Assembly (NCBI GenBank): GCA_037974665.1
Contig: CM075767.1
Coordinates: forward strand, 24,763,498 to 24,827,497
DNA from: Ehretia macrophylla
Taxonomy: Eukaryota; Streptophyta; Magnoliopsida; Boraginales; Ehretiaceae
Length of the DNA stretch: 64,000 bases
Direction of reading: 5' to 3'
Below, one piece after another: positions 1 to 9,917 of this stretch (within the stretch, counting starts at the first letter, position 1; the number at the start of each line of letters is the position of its first letter). Position numbers and translations under genes: made by a program. The notes under the pieces are model-generated. The model was not told the DNA's origin. It was given only the letters and a program-made list of their open reading frames with translations, and did not search any database.

Positions 1-2
1 CA

Positions 3-218
3 AAACAAAAATATCTAAAAAGTTATTTTGTAAAAGCATCATCTTCTACAAATGAAGCATTAACATCAAAAGGATTTCAAAAAACATGCACTTATTGTGA
101 AAAACAAGGTCACATAATATCACATTGTAAATTTCAAAATATGGTAGGTAGAGACTCTAAAATACCTTCTTGGCTTAAACCAAAATGGATTATTAAATGT
201 GCTAAAAGTCAATACTAA
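3..218 (+). pseudogene. Copia Gag C-terminal fragment with zinc knuckle
   Basis: Frame 3 is open from the window edge to TAA at 216-218 and encodes about 71 residues. It contains a CCHC nucleic-acid-binding knuckle, CTYCEKQGHIISHC (C-x2-C-x4-H-x4-C), at about bases 90-135, followed by a lysine- and tryptophan-rich tail (PSWLKPKWIIKCAK). In this lineage Gag packages the RNA and the knuckle binds it. The N-terminal capsid part is outside the window. The stop lies before the protease region, and the next 90 bases read as damaged Pol in several frames. Confidence 0.75.
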
Positions 219-299
219 CAATATAGAACCCAATAGAACTTGGGGACCTAAATTTTATTTTTGTTTATAGGTTACCCTAAGGATGAAGTATGAAAGAAA

Positions 300-700
300 T
301 TAGGTAATTGATAGTAGATATTCAAGACATATGACCGGCGATCCATCTCTTTTCTATGAGACTATCAAAAATTACAAAAGGTTTTATGAGTTTTGGAAAT
401 AATGAGAAAGGTAAAATTATTGGTAAATGTAGCATTGGAAATAAAAATAATATATCTATTCATGATGTGCTACTTGTGAAAGGATTGCAACATAATTTGC
501 TAAGTGTAAGTCAACTATGTGATAATGATTATCTAGTTGAATTTAAATCATCATGTTCCACCGTTTTTGACAAAATGAAAAATGTGTTGTTTATTGCAAA
601 TAGACATGAAAATGTCTATATCATTGACTTTGAAAGTATATCATGCCAAAAAATTGATTGTTTAATCACAACAAATGAAAGTTCTTGGTTATGACATAGA
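300..700 (+). pseudogene. Copia protease region, active site altered
   Basis: The retropepsin active-site region reads VIDSRYSRHMTGD near 306-345, where Copia proteases normally have D-S-G followed by a C/S-x-H-M-T pattern. The essential Gly after Asp-Ser is Arg here, so cleavage activity is not expected. The following open stretch (356-694) carries KIIGKCSIGN and DVLLVKGLQHNLLSVSQLCD, the usual C-terminal protease block of Copia polyproteins. It ends at TGA 692-694, just before the GAG-pre-integrase block. Confidence 0.8.
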
Positions 701-1729
701 AGATTAGGACATATTAACATGGATCTACTTGGTAAACTTTCTCGAAAGGATCTTGTAAGAGGCCTTCCTAAGACTAAGTTTGAAAAAGATTATTTATGTA
801 ATGCATGTCAATTTGGAAAACAACATAAAGCATCTTTCAAAACCATTAGCCATGTGACTACATCAAAAGCTTTGCAAAGACTTCATATGGACCTTTTTGG
901 ACCAATGGATGTAATAAGTCTAGGAGGATCTAGATATGTTTTTGTTATTATTGATGATTATACTAGATACACATGGGTTATGTTTCTTGCTCTCAAAAGT
1001 GATGCTTTCAATGAGTTTGCAAAATTCTGTAAAAGAGTGCAAAATGATAAAGGATACTACATTTCATGCATTCATAGTGATCAAGGCATAGAATTCATAA
1101 ATGCATCTTCTGTGAAATTATGTGAATAAAATGACATTGAGCATAACTTTTCGGCTCTTAGAACTCCTCAACAAAATAGGGTTATTGAAAGGAAAAACCG
1201 AACTCTACAAGAAATGGCAAGAACAATGTTGAAAGAAAACAACTTGCCTACATACTTTTGGGGAGAAGCTGTCAATACGACTTGCTATGTTTTAAATAGA
1301 GTTTTAATTAGACATTCTCTCAAGAAAACTCCATATGATCTATGGAAAGGACGTACTCCAAATATTTCACATTTTAAAGTTTTTGGATGTAAATGCTTCA
1401 TCTTAAATAACAAAGATCATCTTGGTAAGTTTGATTCAAAATCCGGTGAATGGATTTTTATTGGTTATTCTTCTAAAAGCAAGGCATATAGAGTTTACAA
1501 TAAAAGAACATCGGTAATTGAGGAATCTATGCATATCAATTTTGATGAAACTAACCCCTTTATGTCAAGAAAAGATGAAGATGATGATGTAAATATTCAA
1601 CAAGTTGAAGAACAAAGTCAACCTATCCCTACAAGTGAAGAAGGTAATACATCCACAAGCAATCAAATTGATACTCCAATTGAGGAAGAACAACCAACAT
1701 CAAATGATCAAATCATATCAACAAATTGA
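695..1729 (+). pseudogene. Copia integrase (DDE), interrupted
   Basis: The integrase inserts the cDNA copy into the genome. The GAG-pre-integrase HHCC zinc finger comes first (H-R-R-L-G-H, then CNACQFGKQHKASF). The catalytic core follows, with first Asp in HMDLFGP, second Asp in HSDQGIEF and Glu in VIERKNRTLQEMA, so the DDE residues are all present. A TAA at 1127-1129 separates the second Asp from the Glu, so no full-length enzyme can be made. The C-terminal part (KTPYDLWKGRTPN, FKVFGCKCF) and an acidic Gln/Ser/Thr-rich linker run to TGA at 1727-1729. Confidence 0.9.
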
Positions 1730-1859
1730 GATCTTCCAAAATGTTAGAAATTTGTCAAAAATTATCCAAATGATCAAATCCTCGGAGAACCATCACAAGG
1801 TGTAAGAACTCGTTCCAATCTAAATATTTTTTGTGAACATGTTGCTTTTATATCTCAAA

Positions 1860-2738
1860 TTGAACGTAAGAATATAAAAGAAGCATTATTGGATGATGAT
1901 TGGATTATTGCTATGCAAGAAGAGCTTAATCAATTTGAAATAAATCAAGTTTGGACCTTAGTTGAAAGACCTAGTAATTACCCGATTATTGGTAAAAATG
2001 GGTTTTCCAAAACAAACTAGATGAATTCGGTAATGTAGCTAGAAATAAGGCTAGATTGGTTGAACAAGGGTATAATCAAGAAGAAGGACTAGACTATGAA
2101 GAAACCTTTACACCGGTAGCTCGACTTGAATCCATTAGAATGTTACTAGCATATGCATGTTTTATGAACTTCAAACTTTATCAAATGGATGTCAAAAGTG
2201 CTTTTTTAAATGGTTATCTTCAAGAAGAAGTGTATGTTGAACAACCACCCGGTTTGAAAATACAAATCTATCAAGTCATGTGTTCAAACTTCAAAAAACT
2301 CTTTATGGACTTAAACAAGCCCTTAGGGCATGGTATGATAGATTAAATAATTATCTACTTGATAACGGATTTTCTAGAGGTAAACTAGACTCTACATTAT
2401 TTGTAAAAAGAAGAGCTAAAGATATCTTGCTTGTTCAAATATATGTTGATGATATTATTTTTGGTGCTACTAACGAATCCCTTTGCAAGTATTTTTCTGA
2501 ATGTATGCATAAAGAATTTGAAATGAGCATGATAGGAGAATTAAATTTCTTCCTTGGACTTCAAATCAAACAAACAAAGGAAGGGATCTTCATAAATCAA
2601 GCCAAGTACATTAAGGAACTTATCAAGAAGTTCGGGCTTGAAATCGCAAAAGAAATGAGCACTCCTATGGGAACGTCAATCAAGCTTGACAAAGATGAAA
2701 AAGGTAAATCAGTTGATGAAAAAAATATCGAGGTATGA
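1860..2738 (+). pseudogene. Copia reverse transcriptase, frameshifted
   Basis: This is the polymerase that copies the element RNA into DNA. The read begins with a WIIAMQEELNQFE block and continues through YEETFTPVARLESIRMLLA and YQMDVKSAFLNG (first catalytic Asp). After a frameshift near 2270-2280 it resumes with LQKTLYGLKQALRAWYDRL and the YVDD box in QIYVDDIIFGAT near 2440-2465. Further damage lies near 2000-2055. Metal-binding Asp residues are kept but the frame is broken at least twice. Confidence 0.9.
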
Positions 2739-3385
2739 TTGGAAGCCTTCTCTATTTGACTGTCTCAAGACCTGATATTATGTTTTCTGTGTGCTTTATA
2801 TGCTCGTTTTCAATCTTCTCCAAGGAATCCTACTTGAATGTTGTAAAAATGATTATTAGATACCTTAAGGATACTATTAATCTATGACTCTTTTACCCTA
2901 AAGGCACATCTTTCGAACTTCTAGGATACTCCGATACCGATTATGCGGGTTGTAAGATTGATAGAAAAAGCACTAGCGGTAGTTGTCAATTTCTAGGGCA
3001 TGCTTTAGTTTCATGGTCTAGCAAGAAACAACATAGTGTAGCTCTTTCAACGGCAGAAGCCGAGTATGTAGCTATGGGTAGTTGTGTTGCGCAAATTCTA
3101 TGGATGAAACAAACTTTGCTTGACTTTGGTCTAGAATATGATCGTGTGGCAATCAAGTGCGATAATACAAGTGCTATAAGTCTATCAAAGAATCCAATTC
3201 AACATTCTAGAACTAAGCATATTGAAATTCGTCATCATTTTCTAAGAGATCATATGCAAAAAGGTGATATTGAACTTGATTTTGTTGATTCTTTGCATCA
3301 ATTGGTTGACATTTTTATAAAACCATTGCATGAGAATCCATTTTGTGCTATTAGAAGAGAACTAGGAATGCTTTGGGTCACTTGA
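2739..3385 (+). pseudogene. Copia RNase H, N-terminal part decayed
   Basis: This is the RNase H domain that removes the RNA strand after copying. Bases 2739-2930 are scrambled by stops and shifts. From about 2930 one frame is clean: DTDYAGCKIDRKSTSGSCQFLG, LVSWSSKKQHSVALSTAEAEY, IKCDNTSAISLSKNP and RTKHIEIRHHFLRDHM, ending at TGA 3383-3385. The Asp (TDYAG), Glu (AEAEY) and Asp (CDNTSA) catalytic positions are present. The tail MLWVT matches the usual end of Sirevirus Pol. Confidence 0.9.
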
Positions 3386-3431
3386 ATTTGTGAAAAATTG
3401 CATTTTTTTAACAAAATAGTGATCCAAGCGT

Positions 3432-3550
3432 TACTGCCTTCTTCCGGTTGACCAGAAGAAGCATGCAACGACCGAATGAGTATCCACTGCTGGGCGTTAC
3501 TACCCTCATCCGGGCGCCCGGATAAAGGGCCTATCGCCCGGATCGCGGTA
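3432..3550 (+). repeat. GC-rich palindrome cluster after Pol
   Basis: This is a GC-rich island inside AT-rich element DNA. It contains the 12-bp palindrome CCGGGCGCCCGG at 3510-3521 and several partial copies of a TTACTRCCYTCWTCCGG-like word and of CGCCCGGAT. Related words recur in the 3' LTR near 5975-6105, so the cluster belongs to the element. Function unknown. Confidence 0.6.
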
Positions 3551-3834
3551 ATAAGAAATGGTTTTTCCTACTCTTTCATAACTTTTTCAAAACCTCTTCA
3601 AAAACAAACTCAATTCTCTCTCAATCCCACATTGTTCAACATCAACACTTTCATAATCCCTCACCATTATTTGCATCAAAACACTTTTTCATCATCAAAA
3701 TCTTGTTTTTGCATCATCAAAGCTTTCAAAATCTTCAAGAACAAGTCCTTCAAAATCCTTGCCTACAAGGTGTTCGACAGAATTCCTCAATAAAATTTTT
3801 CTTCTAACAAGCTTCAAAATCTTGCAAATTCCCA

Positions 3835-4897
3835 ATGGCACCACCAAGGGCTGATTCTAGGAAATGCAAGCAAAGATAATCTTCATCATCCGGACCTCAA
3901 ATCATTGTCAATCCCGATGCTTTTCCACTACAAAATATCTTATGGGATAAGACTTTGGACCCTCCTACCTTGCTTAATGGTACTAGAACTTTTAGACTTT
4001 TGGATGCTCAAGGTTGGCTACCTATGTTGAGATTTGAAAACAAAGGGTTTGTTTCATGGATTAGAGAATTCTATTACTATGTGAACTTAGATATTAACAC
4101 CATGAAGTTGATTAGTCAAGTTAAGACTAAAGAATTAGAATTAACTGCAAGTGTTGTCGCTAGAGCTTTTGGGATTCCAAATCAAGGCACAAAGCTTTAT
4201 TCTTATAGGGGCATGCTGGAAGGTGTTCTTGATAATTTAGAAGCCAAAGTTATAGAATTTCTATGGGAAGGGACGAGAACAAATTCCTTGAGTTATCCTA
4301 AGACTAAGGATATCACCCCAGAAAATAAACTTTTATTCTACATTCTTCATGAAGTCATTATTCCAAGAGAAGTTAAAGATGGTTCTATTCCAAAATTCAT
4401 TGCTTTGTTGATGTATCTGATGTATGAAGCTAAACATATCAATCTTCCACACATCATTATTAACCATATCATCTACACCAAGGAAGCTCAAAATCAACTT
4501 GCTTATGGGGTACCCTTAACTTTTCGAGTTGTTAGAAGTTCCGCGTGATCCAAAGTTTGAGACCATTAGTGATAGATCCTATCTTCTCAATGTCACTAGC
4601 CTTACTCGCCAAAAGTTGAAAATCCATAACTCTCGAGTTCTTAATATTGGTGATGATACGAGTGATGATCCTCTTGTGTTTGAACCTCTTGATGTTGACC
4701 TTACTAATTTTAGAGATCCTATGGAACGTTAAGGCAGAAGTGGTATTAGTAGTTCTCAAAGACAAAGAGCTGGATCGTCTTCCTTTCACTCCTCCTCACA
4801 TGATGAAATCCTTGCCCGCCTAAATGCACAAGATATTCGTTTAGATCGTATGGAGCAGATGTTGAAGGCTTTATATGACCACCACATTGGTCCTTAG
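3835..4897 (+). pseudogene. Extra ORF after Pol in the Sirevirus env-like position
   Basis: An ATG at 3835 opens a reading frame downstream of Pol, where Sireviruses carry an additional, sometimes env-like ORF. It begins with a short basic stretch, meets TAA at 3877, and then reads cleanly for about 220 residues (LLDAQGWLPMLRFENKGF, VVARAFGIPNQGTKLYSYRG). A frameshift near 4530-4548 moves it to the next frame, with TAA at 4730 and a final TAG at 4895. The C-terminus (DEILARLNAQDIRLDRMEQM) looks like a short amphipathic coiled coil. I see no clear signal peptide or transmembrane helix, so 'envelope' is only a positional label. It resembles the conserved plant transposon-associated protein found in many plant retroelements. 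Confidence 0.6.
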
Positions 4898-5271
4898 TCT
4901 GTAGATGCCTTGAGATGTGTTTCTCTTCAAACATTCTTTTTTTGCTTTCAGATATTTCTTTCATAAAAAACTCCTCAGCATTTTTATCTTCTTTTAACAT
5001 TGTTTGGATTCATTGCTTCATTTCATTAATGCTTTGCATTTCCTTTGGTTATCTCTTGTCTTATACCTGTTATAGATTACTGAGGCTTTTACTCTTATAG
5101 TTATTTGCTATGGAAGTTATTTTGTTACTGTCAAATAGAGGGAGATAGTATATATTGAAATGAAATAAAGCATAAAAATAGTGTATGTCATTGCACTTGT
5201 TCAAGGGAAAAATAGTGTATGTCATTACATTTGTTTAGGGGGAACTTGCTTTTCAAGTACAAGCTATAAAT

Positions 5272-5320
5272 TCAATCAAGCTCAAATTGAGTAAATTCAA
5301 TCAAGCTCAAATTGAGGGGG
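5272..5320 (+). repeat. Short tandem direct repeat before the polypurine tract
   Basis: The phrase ATTCAATCAAGCTCAAATTGA occurs twice in a row, and a G-rich run (GAGGGGGGACCTC) follows. It lies in the spacer between the extra ORF and the 3' LTR, close to other G-rich runs near 5240. Such secondary purine runs are common in this part of Sireviruses. Confidence 0.6.
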
Positions 5321-5393
5321 GACCTCAAATCAAGTTCTATTATTCTATTTTAACTATTTTATGCTTGTTAATTTCAATGTTTTGTCATCATCA

Positions 5394-5406
5394 AAAAATG
5401 GGAGAT
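5394..5406 (+). other. Polypurine tract of the first Copia element
   Basis: AAAAATGGGAGAT lies immediately 5' of the LTR start TGTTGG. This is the plus-strand primer site expected for a Copia element and it fixes the 3' LTR boundary. Confidence 0.8.
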
Positions 5407-6946
5407 TGTTGGCCTGAAAAGTCTATAATCTTAATTTGATAATAACAAAACATCTAAATAGTGCTTTAGCATTCTCTTTGTTTTTTGGTAAGACCTTCAA
5501 TCTAACAAAGCAAGTCCACATCAACATGGATCAACTACTTTCAATCAAAGAGTAGAAAGCTATTGGATCAAAGTCCAAGCTCAATAAGAAATTGTATCCA
5601 ATCCGAAAAAGTATTCAAGTTAAAGACTCGACGATAAAGAGGGAGTCACAAGGAAGGAGACGTGGTGACATAAGGGGTACCGGCCTTAAAAAATGTCGTT
5701 TGCCTGAGTATGATTTGTATAGCTCATAATTTCTCCAAAAAGGTCTTTCATACTTTCAAGATATCTTTCGAACAAACATCTATTCAAAATCATCATTGAA
5801 AAATAATTTTTGTTTGTTTTCAAAGTCTTGTATTCTAAATCGTTTTAAATCCTTTCAACGGTTTTGAAAATGTTTTGGGATGTTAAAAAATGCTAAGAAA
5901 TCTTTTTTATATGTGCCCAAATGACAAACTGTTTTTGGGGCTCAAAATATAACTTTACAGCATTTTTTAAGCATCCGGGGGTTACTGGCCTTATTCGGTT
6001 GCCCGGATAGAAGGCATACCGCCTGGCAGAGAAGAGTGATCCGGGCAATACATGCTCTTTCTGGGTGCCCGGAAGAAGGCCTCAGCGCCCGGATGGGTTA
6101 ACAGGAAAATTCAAAAATTTTGCTTAAAATCCGATTTGTGTCTAACTTTTCCATCTTTTTAAACCATGCTCTCTCACCTTCTAAGACATCTCTCAAAGTC
6201 TTAATCTTTACATTTCTAACCTAATTCAAAGAGCTTTTCATATCATTCTTATTGAGAAATCTTGAGTTATCATTTTCATATATTTGAGCATTCAAAGTTT
6301 TATTCAATTGTAATATCAAACTCAAATAGGAGTTGCAATTGTTATTTATTTTATCACACAATCTTTGTAATACACTCTTTCACATAGATTGAGAGAATCA
6401 TTGTGAGAAGAAGTATTGTAATCCTTTGTGGACCAAAGGAAGAGATGATTGTAGGTTAAACTTCACCTACACTTGAAGGAGCTTGTGTAACTCTTGTGGA
6501 CTTAAGAGTAATTGTAGTTGGTTTTTACTTCACCCAACATTTGAAGAAGCATCTTAGTGAAGAGTTATTAAATCCTAAGGGAAGAGAAGACCTTAGGTGG
6601 TGGACTAGGCCTTCGGGAGTGCGAATCACTTAAAAATCATCTGTTTGATTTCTCTTTTTATATTCTTTTTATTTTCAAGTCATTTACTTTCGTGTGGATA
6701 TTGCTCATATTAATTGCTTGATAAGTGTTGAGTTATCTATTTGGAATTTAATTTTGAAGTTCTAATTGCTTATCTAGTGTTATATACTTGTGTGCCCACT
6801 AAGTGTTTGGTAAATTGCCTACAAGAACTTCTAGAGTATTATCATCTTTCATTATACATTATTTCGGCATCAATAATTTTTTTAAAATTGCTTAACCTTG
6901 TCAAACAACCTAATTCACCCCCCTCTTAGGTTATTAAGGACCAACA
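5407..6946 (+). repeat. 3' LTR of the Sirevirus-type Copia element
   Basis: This 1540-bp LTR starts TGTTGGCCTG and ends ACCAACA, giving the short terminal inverted repeat TGTTGG/CCAACA. The polypurine tract abuts its start. It contains a GC-rich palindrome cluster at about 5968-6105 and ends with a CACCCCCCTCTTAGG block, a phrase also seen (reversed) at the end of the solo LTR at 27288-28589. No partner LTR is in the window, so age cannot be estimated. Confidence 0.85.
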
Positions 6947-7506
6947 CATTTAATATATGAAATAATAATTTTATTTAATGTTGGAATGTAAAAGAGGCAC
7001 TATACATCCCAAAACTCACATATTCCTTAAGTGAAACGAATTTTATCCTTTTCATATTTATTAGTTCTATGGTATTTAGTATTTATTTCGATTTAGCAAA
7101 AGAAAATATTTAGTATTTGTTTTCGCATATCAATATGTATATATATATATATATATACATGTACACAATCTTGACCAAGAATTAATTGAGAAGATAGGTG
7201 TGGACATCGATCTAGATTAGTAATTGAGACAGGAAAACAAACTTCTAGCAGCGGCACATGTTTGGCAATAATCCATTTATAGTCCATAAATTGAAAAATG
7301 TAGGATCCTGCGTAGTCACAGGGTCATTAGGTTACCTATTAGTTCGCGAGAGGCAAATTATTGTGCATATATTTGGTCTGATTTTGTTTAATTTAGTTAT
7401 TTATTGGATTACTCTGTTAAGCTTGATCTTATGACACTGCAACATTTGCTAGATAGAAATAGGAAGGGTGAAACTTCCTTTAACATAAATTTTGTTTAAT
7501 CATCGT
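6947..7506. other. Spacer without recognised gene
   Basis: About 560 bases between two Copia elements. It holds an (AT)n run near 7137-7157 but no ORF with recognisable content. The last five bases before the next LTR (ATCGT) would be its target duplication, but the other side has been lost. Confidence 0.6.
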
Positions 7507-7722
7507 TGTCAAAATTGAAACCAGACATGAGAGAAAACGCAATAATCCGATGTGATTTATTACGAAAAAGTATGTCTTACAAGGGTATACAATATGCCTT
7601 TATATAGGCTTAGGACTACTTGGTGCTCAAGACACAATAAATGCTATACATATGATAAGTAGTAGTACAATCGAAGGTGTAGTACAATAGTACAACTGTA
7701 CAACAACATATATACGTTAACA
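7507..7722 (-). repeat. 3' LTR of the split Copia element
   Basis: This is a 216-bp LTR. Read on the minus strand it starts TGTTAACG next to the tract TAAGGGGG (7723-7730) and ends at 7507 with CA. A TATA-like word (CTATATAAAGG, minus strand) lies near 7597-7608, fitting the U3 promoter. It aligns with 24609-24746 over the shared part with scattered substitutions. Confidence 0.85.
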
Positions 7723-7732
7723 CCCCCTTAAA
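7723..7732 (-). other. Polypurine tract of the split Copia element
   Basis: On the minus strand this reads TTTAAGGGGG directly before the LTR start TGTTAACG. This is the normal plus-strand priming site. Confidence 0.8.
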
Positions 7733-7744
7733 CTCAAGGTGGTG

Positions 7745-8450
7745 TGAAAGACATGAGCTTGAGGTTGAAGATCAAATCCTGTAGACGGACTGGGGGATGA
7801 GCATTAGTGAAGAGATCTGCAAGCTGGGCAGTAGAAAGCGTGTACTGGAGTTTCGTAGTGCCCTAAACAACATGTTGGCGAATGAAATGGCAATCGTACT
7901 CGATGTGGCGAGTGCGCTCATGAAAGACATCATTGTGAGCAATCTGGATGTCACTTTGGTTATCACAATGGAGAATTGTGCCCTGAGGTTGAGAAACACC
8001 CATATCAGTAAGAAGCCACCGAAGCCAAATTACCTCTTGAGTAGCATCAACAAGAGCGCGATATTTAGCTTCAGTATTGGAACGAGCAACAACGGTCTGC
8101 TTTTTACTTCACCAAGAAAGGAGAGAGTCACCAAGAAAGAAGCAGAACCCTATCACTAAGCGATGATTGGTAGGGTCACTCGCCCATTCGGTATCAGAAT
8201 AGCCACAAAGAACTAAGGATGAGTTGGTTAACAAGAAGAAACCATAAAAGAGAGTGTCTTTCATGTAACAAAATATACGAAGCACCGTGGCATAGTGAGA
8301 AGTACAAGGAGCAGACATAAACTGACTAACCAAGTGAACCGCATATGCAATATCAGGTTGAGTCATTGTGAGATAAATATGACTGCCAACTAACTGACGA
8401 TTCAGAGATTCATCTTGAAGAGGTGTCCCATCATAAGAATGAGACAAATA
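7745..8450 (-). pseudogene. RNase H of the split Copia element
   Basis: Minus-strand translation gives YLTMTQPDIAYAVHLVSQFM, then CGYSDTEWASDPTNHRLVIGF (Asp of TDxxWA kept in altered form), and, in another frame, EAKYRALVDATQEVIWLRWLL, CDNQSDIQIAHN and RTRHIEYDCHFVR, with STAQLADLFT near the end. Catalytic positions are recognisable, but the domain is spread over at least two frames with stops. Confidence 0.85.
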
Positions 8451-8626
8451 TTAGGATCAAGAGAAGTAGAAATAGTCTTATTGTCTGTGAGACCCGTACG
8501 AGCAAGAAGATCAAAGGAATAGTTGGCCTAAGAAAGATAATAACCACCTGAATTAGAGGACACTTCAATGCCCAAAAAATAATTGAAACTGCCAAGATCC
8601 TTCATCACAAAATGATGACTAAGAAA

Positions 8627-9365
8627 CTACTTGAGATCTGAAATGCCAGTCAAATCATCACTAGTAATGATCATATCATCTACATACAAGAGTAACAAAA
8701 TCACACCATAACTAGAATGACGCATGAAAAGTTCAGAGTCATGATTACTAGATGTGAAACCGAAATCTGTGATAACTGAGCTAAACTTTGAGAACCAGGC
8801 ACGCAGAGCTTGTTTAAGACCATAGAGAGCACGATGGAACCGGCACACCTTGTGGGGCGGATGATGATACCCTGGAGGAGGTTTCATGAAAACTTTCTCT
8901 GTAAGATCCCCATTAAGAAATGTACTTTTAACATCCATCTGAAATAACTTCCACTGTCTAACGGCAGCAACAACAATGAGTGTTTGAATAGAAATGAGAT
9001 GAGTAATAGGGGCAAATGTTTCCTCATAATCAATTCCATACTCTTGAGTAAAACCCTTGGCTACCAACTGAGCCTTATACCGTTCCTTGGAACTATCGGA
9101 TTGAGTCTTGATTTTGTACACCTATAGCATTTTTTCCCGAAGGAAGATCTACCAAGGCCTGCAATTCATCATCCATAACTTGCTGCCATAAAGGGTCAAA
9201 ACTCGCCTCACGATAGGTTTGAGGCTCATGAAGTGAAAGAATATAAGAGAAATAATGATAGTCAAGGAGATTGGGAGGAAAAGATTTTACTTTAGTAGAG
9301 CGACGGAGGGAAGACTCAGGACAGGGCTCGGTATTGGGCATGGACTCATCAGATGGGCTAGTCAT
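8627..9365 (-). pseudogene. Reverse transcriptase of the split Copia element
   Basis: Reading leftward, the linker (SLHEPQTYREASFDPLWQ, MDDELQAL) leads into AQLVAKGFTQEYGIDYEETFAP, LFQMDVKSTFLNGDL (first Asp), VCRFHRALYGLKQALRAWF, and YVDD in LLLLYVDDMIITSDD near 8660-8700. The two parts are in different frames, joined by a shift near 9093-9121. This is a different Copia subgroup from the Sirevirus at 1-6946. Confidence 0.9.
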
Positions 9366-9912
9366 TTTAGGAAGGGTAGGATCGTGTGTGGACTGAGTAC
9401 TTGTACCTGCGTCTTACCTGTGTCACTGTCTTCATCAGGAAATAAAGAAAGAGAAGAATTTATAAAATATGGGGTAAAAGGAGTATGAGGGAGAGAAAAT
9501 GAAGACATTGAGGAAAACATCTTATTTTCCCAAAAGATCACATGACGAGAGATACAAAAAGGTTTTGAGATCGGGTCCCAACACCGATAACCTTTATGTT
9601 CAATACCATAACCCAAGAAATAGCACATGCAGGATCGAGGCTCAAATTTAGTACGCTCATATGGGGGAAGCAAGACAAAACATGTACATCCAAAGACTGA
9701 TGATCACAGATAGATGGGCGACCATAGAGACGTTCATAAAGGGTAATGTTATGGATAATAAAGGATAAGAGACGGTTGATGGTGTGGACAGCAGTAAGAG
9801 CAGTTTCTCCACAGAAGCACTCAGGACAGGAGGCAGAGATGAGAAATATGTGAGTGATATCAAGAATATGTCTATGCTTTCGCTCAGCCCGCCCATTTTG
9901 TTAAGAGGTGTA
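9366..9912 (-). pseudogene. Integrase C-terminal half of the split Copia element
   Basis: The minus-strand read just left of the Gypsy insertion contains QQNGRAERKHRHILDI, carrying the Glu of the DDE triad (AERKHR). Farther left it has CYFLGYGIEHKGYRCWDP, the usual 'GY..KGYRC' block at the end of Copia integrases. Stops and shifts occur. Its N-terminal half is at 22205-22853 on the far side of the insertion. Confidence 0.9.
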
Positions 9913-9917
9913 TGGAC

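Larger units (their letters stand above)
1..6946 (+). mobile_element. Sirevirus-type Copia LTR retrotransposon, 5' end outside window
   Basis: The window opens inside Gag of a plus-strand Copia element. Order is Gag zinc knuckle, protease, integrase, reverse transcriptase, RNase H, an extra ORF, polypurine tract and 3' LTR, which is the Copia order with an added post-Pol ORF. The RT reads IYVDDIIFGATNESL followed by FEMSMIGELNFFLGLQI, wording typical of the Sirevirus (SIRE/Maximus) lineage. Several stops and frameshifts make it inactive. The 5' LTR and target duplication cannot be checked because they lie before base 1. Confidence 0.9.

Noticed and set aside
4915..5100. Small hydrophobic ORF after the extra ORF of the first Copia element, possible membrane protein
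   Set aside because: Phe/Leu-rich composition comes from a T-rich spacer; there is no family match and no conserved context. Treated as chance.
1..6946. Active Sirevirus
   Set aside because: The protease active site is changed, and integrase, RT, RNase H and the extra ORF all contain stops or shifts.
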